From positions 1-64,000 of the forward strand of contig RSEE01000082.1 in assembly GCA_003971905.1 (NCBI GenBank): 64,000 nucleotides of DNA, given 5' to 3'. The DNA is from Moniliella sp. 'wahieum' (taxonomy: Eukaryota > Basidiomycota > Moniliellomycetes > Moniliellales > Moniliellaceae). A program made the position numbers and the translations under genes. Below are positions 58,132-64,000 of this stretch, piece after piece. The notes under the pieces were generated by a model. That model made no database searches, was not told the DNA's origin, and was given only the letters and a program-made list of their open reading frames with translations. Position 1 is the first letter of the stretch, and each line of letters starts with the position of its first letter.

Positions 58132-61100
58132 TTAGTACGCAGTGGAGTAAAACGGGTTAGCATTGTACCCGCCATAGCCATGGTGCGACGGTGGGGGGTG
58201 GGCCTCGCCAGCCTCGCGTCCGGGCAACGAGAGGGAGAGGGACAACGACGCGAGTGACCGATCAGCAAATGGGTCCGAACCAGAACGTTCTGACGCGCGG
58301 CGATCGTCGTACCCGCGTGCGGCTCGGTACTCGTTCTCATGCCCGGTCTCGTGCACGGACTCGTACTCGGCAATGTACTCGTCCTGAGCTTGGTAGGCAG
58401 CTTGGATCCGCTGCGACTCAGTAAGCACACTAGCTGCGTCGGAGGTCCCGATCGAGTAGGCTTTGGCTTGCGCGGGAGGTTAAGCCCGACAGAGCAGGGG
58501 AGGAAGGGATGGGTGCGAGGCCAGGAGCGCGCGGCAGCGCAAGTTGCTCAGTCGTAGAAGATGAAGTGAGCGACCAGGTCAGACCCGTCATGCCCGTCGC
58601 GACTGAAGCACGCTGCGATTGCACAGATTGTCCAGTGGTCACGATCGCTGTGTGCTCGGCAAACGGGTTGTCTTGCCGCATTTGGACGTCCCTTTGCCCT
58701 TGCCCTTGGGCTTGTCCTTGTCCGGCTCCCGCGGGGAGGGGGAGGACGGAGAGGAGAAGAAGTGCGCGTGGGAGTAGGAGTGGAACCGTCTCGTGCGCTG
58801 TGCGACGCACTGGTCCTTACGATCCCCCCGCGGCAGCGACATGGGAAGCGGGGGAAGCAGGGGACCCTGGTTCTTGTTCCATAGACATAGCCATTGACGT
58901 AGACGTTGACACCTCCATCGCCGTTGGGTCCCAGGTTTCGCGCAATCCGATGGAACGTATCGTAACTTGACGCTGTAACGGGCTGGTACCCCATACCGGT
59001 TCGTCCGTTTCGCGTTTCTCCCGTGCTAGCGCAGCGTCCCTTCCGTCCTTTTTCTTTTTCCATAGTAGCACGCCCACCAGTGCCGCAGCAAGCAGGACGA
59101 CAAGCGGTACAAATACCCCAATCAACGCGTCCCGTACCGTATTCTTGTGCCCGTTGCCTGTACCAGACGCATTGAGCTGCGCTGACTTGGTGTTCCCCGC
59201 GCCGGAGAGCACGTTGAACCCCGGGGTGATGAACGAGGCTAGTTGCGCATTGATCCCATGCGTTTGGTTGGTGAACAAGGCCGAGGCAGGATGGTTGACA
59301 GCATCTTGCAATGCTGCCACCAAGCCTTTAGGTATGTACGCCTCGTACGTCGTTTGTGAATGCCAGTTGGTCGCGTCCACTTGACCGTTACCGTGGTACG
59401 CTTGCAGACCATACGTGATCACTTGGGCTGGCGAAATGCCCAGACCCGTAGCAACGACCGTAGGCATAAAACTGAACAACTGCGCCGGAAGCTCGCCCGC
59501 ACTCGGACCCGCCACATTGGACCACATGACCGACTGATTAAACAGCAGAGAAATGCTGGTCGTGTTGATCGGCTGTTGCGGGCTACCGTCCATCGGTGCA
59601 ATCGTCGCGGGAAGAGGGGCTGGCAACGCCGAGGACGACGTAGGCGCCACGGAGGAAGAATAGGATACCGTGGCGCCAGCCGAGTAGCCACTGTTCGATT
59701 CGGCGGGGTTGATGGAGCCTGAGAAAGAAGAGCTGATAGGAAGCAGCAGCGCGCTGCTCGGCGCATAATTGTAATAGTTGGTGTACTGACTCGAGGAGCT
59801 GGAACTGCTCTGGGACTCGGAGCTGGACGATGCAGACCAAGAGGACGTAGCCGAGCTGCTGCCAGAATCTTGCGACTCGCTATGCGACGCCGACGACTCT
59901 GACCCACTTGATGCGGACCCGGACCCGGACCCGGACCCACTCGATCCCGAAGCGGATGGACCCGAAGCGGCAACAGAAAACGAGTCCGTCGGATCCGTAT
60001 CCGTAAACGTAGATGTCGCGGTAGCGTCCGAGGAGATTGCCGTAGAAGACAAAGTAGACGACGTACCGTAATTGCCCCACGTCTTGGATGCGCTGCCACC
60101 CGACCATTGCGCGCTCGAAGCCGGGTAGGCGGACGAGGCGAGGCTAAAGCTAGAGCTGGAGTCCGAAGCAAAGCTGGAACCAAAAGCCGAGCTCCAGCCC
60201 GAACCGGAACCAGATCCAGATCCAGATCCAGATCCAGATCCAGATCCAAACGCGGAGCTGGTGCCAGAAGCCGGTACCGAGCTGCTGTCCGACCCCGACA
60301 CCACGCTAGATCTGCTTCCTGAGGCGAGGGAAAAGCCGCTGCCGGAGCGAGACGAACCAGAAGAGCTACCGTCAGCCGAGGAAGTGGGGGAGACCGGTGT
60401 TGCGTCGCTTGAGGAGGTCGGACTGTAATGGTGGTGGTAAGGAGAGGAAGAGGGAGACCAACTTGCCGCGCTCGAACTTGGCGTCCACTCAGACGAGATG
60501 TCCGTCGGGCTGTCTGCCGAACTTGACTGGCTCCAAGACGAGGAGGGTAACGGAGACCACCAGAGACTGCTCGAGCTCGACGAGGCTGATGCCGAGTCGG
60601 AGTCCGACGCCGAGTCTGACGCCGAGGACGAACTGGACCACGGACGGTGGTGCCGGGTGCTCGAAGGCGTGGGAGAAAATGCACTGCTGGAAGCTGAGGC
60701 CGAAACTGGGGAGCTGGTCGGGCTGGACCAAGTGGGGGAAGCAGATTCAGGTGCAGACGCCCAAGTATCCGTCGAGGTATCCGTCCAGGTATCCGTCGGG
60801 GAGTGGGGGTGGTGGTGCGGAGAGGGGCTAGAGGCAACCACCGTCGAACTGGACAGATCCCATCTGGTCGTGGCCGAGCCAGAGGCAGACGCAGTCACGG
60901 TCACGGTCACGGTCCAACTATCATTACTTGCAAGGCCAGACGAAGAGGAAGAATGGTGCTGGCCAAGGCTCGGGCTGCTCGAGGGGCTCCAGCTAGGGAC
61001 GCGGACGCGGACGAGTCCTGATCCGTGGAGGAGGAGGGGGAGGGAGAAGAGGAGCTCGATGGGTCGCTTGAGGACGAGACGGAGGAAGCAGAGGGGTACG

Positions 61101-61639
61101 GGATCGGGGTGACGGTTGCGGAGCTTGAATGCGTCGGCTCACTCTGCGTAGGTGCCTTGCTCGATGAGGAATTGTCGCTGTCACTGTCGCCGTCACTGTC
61201 GTTGCCACTGTCACTGTCGTTGGAGCTGGAGCTGGCGCTAGAGCTGGAGCTAGAGCTGGAGCTGGGGCGGTCGACAGAGGGGTGCGGGAGCGGAGAACTC
61301 TGGCGCGTGGCGGAGGGGGAGGAAGAAGGAGAAGAGAGAGAGGAAGGAGAAGAAGAAGGAGAAAAAGAAAAAGAGGAGGAGGCAGCAGATTGGGTGGCTA
61401 CCCTGGCATCATGGAGGAGCTGTTCCCACCACTCGTCCGACGCGTCGCGCGGCTGGAGGGGCGTGGACGTGGGCGGGGAGGCGGGCAAGATGGCGATGGC
61501 GGTGGCGGGCAGGGAGGTCGGGCGCGAGTGGCCTGAGCTGGTGGGCGTGGGCGTCGCGGGCAAGGGCGAGGGCGAGGGCAAGGGCAAGGGTGAGGGTGAG
61601 GGCAAGTGGGAGGGCGAGGAGGCGGCGGTGGAGATGCAT
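58132..61639 (-). CDS. MSB2: Msb2-like signalling mucin, single-pass membrane sensor
   Basis: About 1150 residues over several frames. ATG at 61639 gives MHLHRRLLALPLALTLTLAL..., a strong signal peptide ending ARDAHA. Then come roughly 600 residues of Ser/Thr/Pro-rich mucin sequence (DSDSGNDSDGDSDSD, and GSGSGSGSGS coded by GATCCA/GATCTG hexamers near 60210-60245), expected to be O-mannosylated. The juxtamembrane domain follows: SVMWSNVAGPSAGELPAQLF, ISPAQVITYGLQAYHG, TYEAYIPKGLVAALQDAVNH and ASFITPGFNVL. The membrane helix is near 59137-59059 (LIGVFVPLVVLLAAALVGVL) with a KKKK stop-transfer. The cytoplasmic tail has VRTSASHSARDG, DNPFAEHTAIVTTG and SQRIQAAYQAQDEYIAEYES, ending NANPFYSTAY at 58132. 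Order and the ITYG..YIP motif resemble fungal Msb2, which senses surfaces upstream of the filamentation MAPK pathway. Assignment rests on architecture. Confidence 0.68.
60206..60246. repeat. CCAGAT hexamer repeat in mucin coding region
   Basis: About seven units of CCAGAT, encoding (Ser-Gly)n on the minus strand. A length change in whole hexamers keeps the frame. Confidence 0.92.
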
Positions 61640-62577
61640 GGTGCGGTCGGACGCGCACACCACCAGGGCAGGCGAGGGCAGGGAGAGGCGTCGCAGCCGC
61701 TGGGCTCGGCGGGGGGGTGGGAGGCGTAAGGATCGTGGAGGCGCAAGCGCGCGGCAGGGAGCGTGGGTGCGCGGGCGGAGGGGGATGGGGAGGGGGAGGT
61801 GGTGGTGGTGGTGGTGAGGATGCGGGTGCGGGTGCGGGTGGTGGGGGTGCGGGCGTGCCTGCTGGGCAGACAGCACCTGCTGGACACAGGCCATGACAGG
61901 CGCCGTGCATGGCTCTGCGGGGGGGCGTGCTGAGCGGAGCGCATAAAGCTTGCCGCATGCATGATGCATGATGCATGCGGCAGCTCGGAACGTCTGAACA
62001 TTGCAGCTGCAGATCACCAGCCGGCAGGGGCGGCTGGCGCCGTGCCGGGTGGTCCGCCGTGCTGCCGGGTGGAGCTGCTGGTAAGGGACATGGCACCACA
62101 GGGCACAGCGCAGGTGCGCTGGCAGGAAGTGTGGCCTGCTGCGGGCCGCCCTGACATGCGTCTGACATGTGACGTGCGGCATGTGACACCGCAGGGGCAG
62201 GGTGGGTGGCGACAAACGACGCATGATCGATGATGGTTTCTGCATACGGCATGGCGGCGGCGGGGATTGACATGTGACATGTGACATGCGATACACACTC
62301 CGCCTGCCGACGCACAATCCGAGCCTGTGCTGGCCTGTGCTGGCCTGTGCTGGCCTGCGCTGGCCTGCGCTGGCCTGTGCTCCTCGCAGCCCCCCTTGCG
62401 CTTGGGCATGCCAGCCACGCGCACCCCCTTGCATACCCGAATAGCACTCCTCCCATTCCGCATTCAGCAGCTGCCAGCATCTGCGATCCATCTCCCATGT
62501 CAATCTCACATCGCACCACCCACGTGACCCTCCTGCGCCACATTCCCCCCGCTCGGCCCATCAAACAGAAAAAAGAC
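61640..62577. other. Upstream region of the Msb2-like gene
   Basis: No further gene supported. Contains GGTGGTGGTGG (61798-61815), ATGCATG units (61955-61980), ACATGTG units (62270-62288, palindrome ACATGT plus G) and a 10-bp array at 62323-62391 (TGTGCTGGCC repeated about six times). Confidence 0.5.
62323..62391. repeat. 10-bp tandem array TGTGCTGGCC
   Basis: Six to seven units with T/C variation (TGTGCTGGCC and TGCGCTGGCC), upstream of the Msb2-like gene. Confidence 0.9.
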
Positions 62578-62682
62578 AGGAGTAGGTCGGACTTGAACCA
62601 ACGACTTCAAGATGATGCACCTGCCCACACAGGCGTGGGGCACAATTGCAATCTCACACGCTAACCGCTGCGTCACTACTCC
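62578..62682 (-). tRNA. tRNA-Cys (GCA) with a 32-nt intron
   Basis: On the minus strand the 5' exon (62682-62646) has acceptor GGAGTAG, D-stem ACGC/GCGT with loop AGCGGTTA, anticodon arm TGAGA and loop TT-GCA-A. The intron 62645-62614 follows position 37, the canonical place for nuclear tRNA introns. The 3' exon (62613-62578) completes the stem with TCTTG (two G-U pairs), variable loop AAGTC, T-arm GTTGG-TTCAAGT-CCGAC, acceptor CTACTCC (seven perfect pairs) and discriminator T (U73, as usual for tRNA-Cys). No CCA is encoded, as in eukaryotes. Confidence 0.9.
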
Positions 62683-63340
62683 GCGTGATCCTGCCTCTGG
62701 TCTGGGGCAAATAGACGAAAAAAGCAAAACCACCGTCTGTGGCTACTAGCTACCGTGACCCACATTGGCATGCCTCTGTCTACCCGGTCTAGCCTCGACC
62801 CTCGACCCCAGCTCCCTCATCAGAAACCCTGCACGTATCTCTTTCGCCCTCCAGGAGTGGCACGTACGCCGACCCAGGTGTGGCTAGTCTCCTCCCCCCT
62901 CCACCGACCCCGTCGTACCCAACCACCGCCCCTGCTTCCCATCCAAGCAATACCATCACGGACAAGAATAAGAACAAAACCAGAACGAGAACAAGAACAC
63001 AAACATGACGTGAACGTGAAGCAGGCAGGACGAAGAACACATGCGCTTGTTTGTATACGTCGTGGCACGTCATGGGCGGGACGTGCACAGGTTCCGCACA
63101 GAGCACACACAGCGAACGCACAAGGTAAGAACAGATGGAAGGAGGGAGTGCAGTGTAGGTTGCTAAAGTAGCTTGAGCCCAAGGTTACCCAGCTTGGACC
63201 CGGTCGGACCCCGTCCGACCTCAACGCGAAAGGCAGAACAGGATAGAACAAAACAGAACAGAAGAGAGCGTGTGGTCCCTCGTCCTAGGTTGGCTGGGGA
63301 GAGGCTGCCGCGGGCGTAGACGTGGGTGTGGGTGTGGGTG
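62683..63340. other. Intergenic between tRNA-Cys and the right-end gene
   Basis: No supported gene. Contains AGAACAAGAAC-type purine repeats near 62965-63005 and cgaccccgtccgacc-like sequence near 63205. Confidence 0.5.
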
Positions 63341-64000
63341 TTACCGTTCAAACGGGGTTTTCCACTGCGCGGTCGGAAACGTGGCTTCCAACCAGCGCGT
63401 AAACGTAGCGACGATCGCATGGGATTTCACGTGGTCGCCAATATCGTCGTTGACAGCCAACATGGCGAGCGAGGTATGGTCCACCTCTTCTTCTTCTCCA
63501 CTTGGTTTCCTTTTCCGTTTGCGTTTGCGTTTGCGTTTGCGTTTGCGTTTGCGTTTGCGTTTGCGTTTGTGTTTGCGTTTGGTGGCCACCGATGGGTGGG
63601 AGCATGGGCGAGTACTTCCTGCAACATGGTCCGGGTCTGACTTACGCCTCCGGCGCCCAAACGTGTGAATCGTGCCGGGGTAGCCGCGACGGTATACGCA
63701 TACCGTTGCAAAGCCTTGCTACCAGTACTTGGGCCGAGCGCGGCCCCAGCCCAAGTGCTGCGTCACAGCTGCCACACTAAAGTTGCACCCTCGTACGCCA
63801 TTTTCGTTTGCATTTGCGTCCCACGTCCGGCCGAGGGGGAGGTAAGGCTCCGGTACTGCGTCGGCGCGCCAAGGACCCGGTAAGCGTACGTGGGCAGGGG
63901 GGAGGAGGCGCGTAAGCCGTGTGCGCCCGAGCGCTGACGAGGTGAACCAAGAGACAGTCGCCGCAGTGAGGAGCGGCAAAGGCAAGTGAGTAAACAAGTC
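63341..64000 (-). CDS. 3' end of a gene running off the window, possibly a Stealth-family glycan phosphotransferase
   Basis: Minus-strand coding is present at 63719-63600 (LQRYAYTVAATPARFTRLGA, SQTRTMLQEVLAHAP). A (GCGTTT)n hexamer tract follows, then SLAMLAVNDDIGDHVKSHAI and FTRWLEATFPTAQWKTPFER with stop at 63341. The YAYT...TPxxF, QTR and VNDDIGD elements followed by a short helix and an aromatic-acidic end resemble the C-terminal conserved regions of fungal Stealth/Xpt1-like proteins, which transfer sugar phosphates to surface glycans. That match is from memory and tentative. The frame between the two parts is uncertain because of the hexamer tract and a GAAGAAG run, and sequence upstream of 63720 is not resolved into exons. 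Confidence 0.4.
63512..63587. repeat. (GCGTTT)n hexamer tract in a coding region
   Basis: About 11-12 units of GCGTTT (one TGTTTG variant). On the minus strand it reads Lys-Arg, Asn-Ala or Thr-Gln repeats, and all three frames are open. Confidence 0.95.

Noticed and set aside
61398-62564. Minus-strand frames of 360-390 residues extending upstream of 61639
   Set aside because: Upstream of the ATG at 61639 the frames are Cys/His/Ala-rich from repeats (the TGTGCTGGCC array, ATGCATG units). Only the part from 61639 has a signal peptide and joins the mucin.
18125-64000. Programmed ribosomal frameshifting to explain split genes
   Set aside because: Breaks are at unrelated sites in many unrelated genes, go in both directions and lack a shared slippery site plus structure.
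1-64000. Transposons, LTR elements or virus-derived genes
   Set aside because: No reverse transcriptase, integrase, transposase, capsid or polymerase motif was recognised on either strand, and no long terminal repeats. Repeats here are subtelomeric modules and short arrays.

Overview
The window is one chromosome end of a filamentous or dimorphic fungus, most likely a GC-rich basidiomycete (Ustilaginomycotina is plausible, inferred only from the gene set). It opens with CCCTAA telomere repeats. The genes have short GT-AG introns and include ATG12, a synaptobrevin, a CDC25-type Ras exchange factor, a Ran1-type kinase, cytochrome c peroxidase and an Msb2-like mucin.

Positions 1-18000 are subtelomere: telomere, then a mosaic of repeat modules (here called A, B, C and D). 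Several modules end in the same 13-bp junction, ACATAYGTCTAGG, which occurs seven times. Also here are a 12-unit satellite of about 190 bp (4216-6390), an A-tailed tandem duplication (8161-8478), a 20-bp perfect palindrome, and two poorly known subtelomeric protein genes (412-2158 plus strand; 12134-15045 minus strand).

Positions 18000-38100 are the main gene-dense arm: an Rds1-like secreted protein, an NmrA-like reductase, the Ras exchange factor, a dihydrodiol/xylose dehydrogenase-like enzyme, mitochondrial-type seryl-tRNA synthetase, ATG12, an R-SNARE and an SSU1-type sulfite pump. Positions 38100-43770 have no gene I can support and are rich in tiny heptamer arrays. Positions 43770-64000 carry the Ran1-type kinase, an AIF-like flavoprotein, cytochrome c peroxidase, an unrecognised helical-repeat protein, the mucin sensor, an intron-bearing tRNA-Cys(GCA), and the 3' end of a possible Stealth-family gene running off the right edge.

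Two patterns cut across the window. First, nearly every conserved gene is broken by single-base frame changes, often at homopolymers, inside conserved motifs. This reads as uncorrected long-read assembly error rather than decay, so many CDS coordinates below span several frames. Second, intergenic DNA and introns hold many short tandem arrays of 7-bp units, most of which are a 6-bp palindrome plus one base (AACGTT+N, AGTACT+C, AAGCTT+G, ATGCAT+G). The protein genes do not form an obvious pathway, although three (CDC25-like, Ran1-like, Msb2-like) belong to cAMP/Ras or MAPK signalling.
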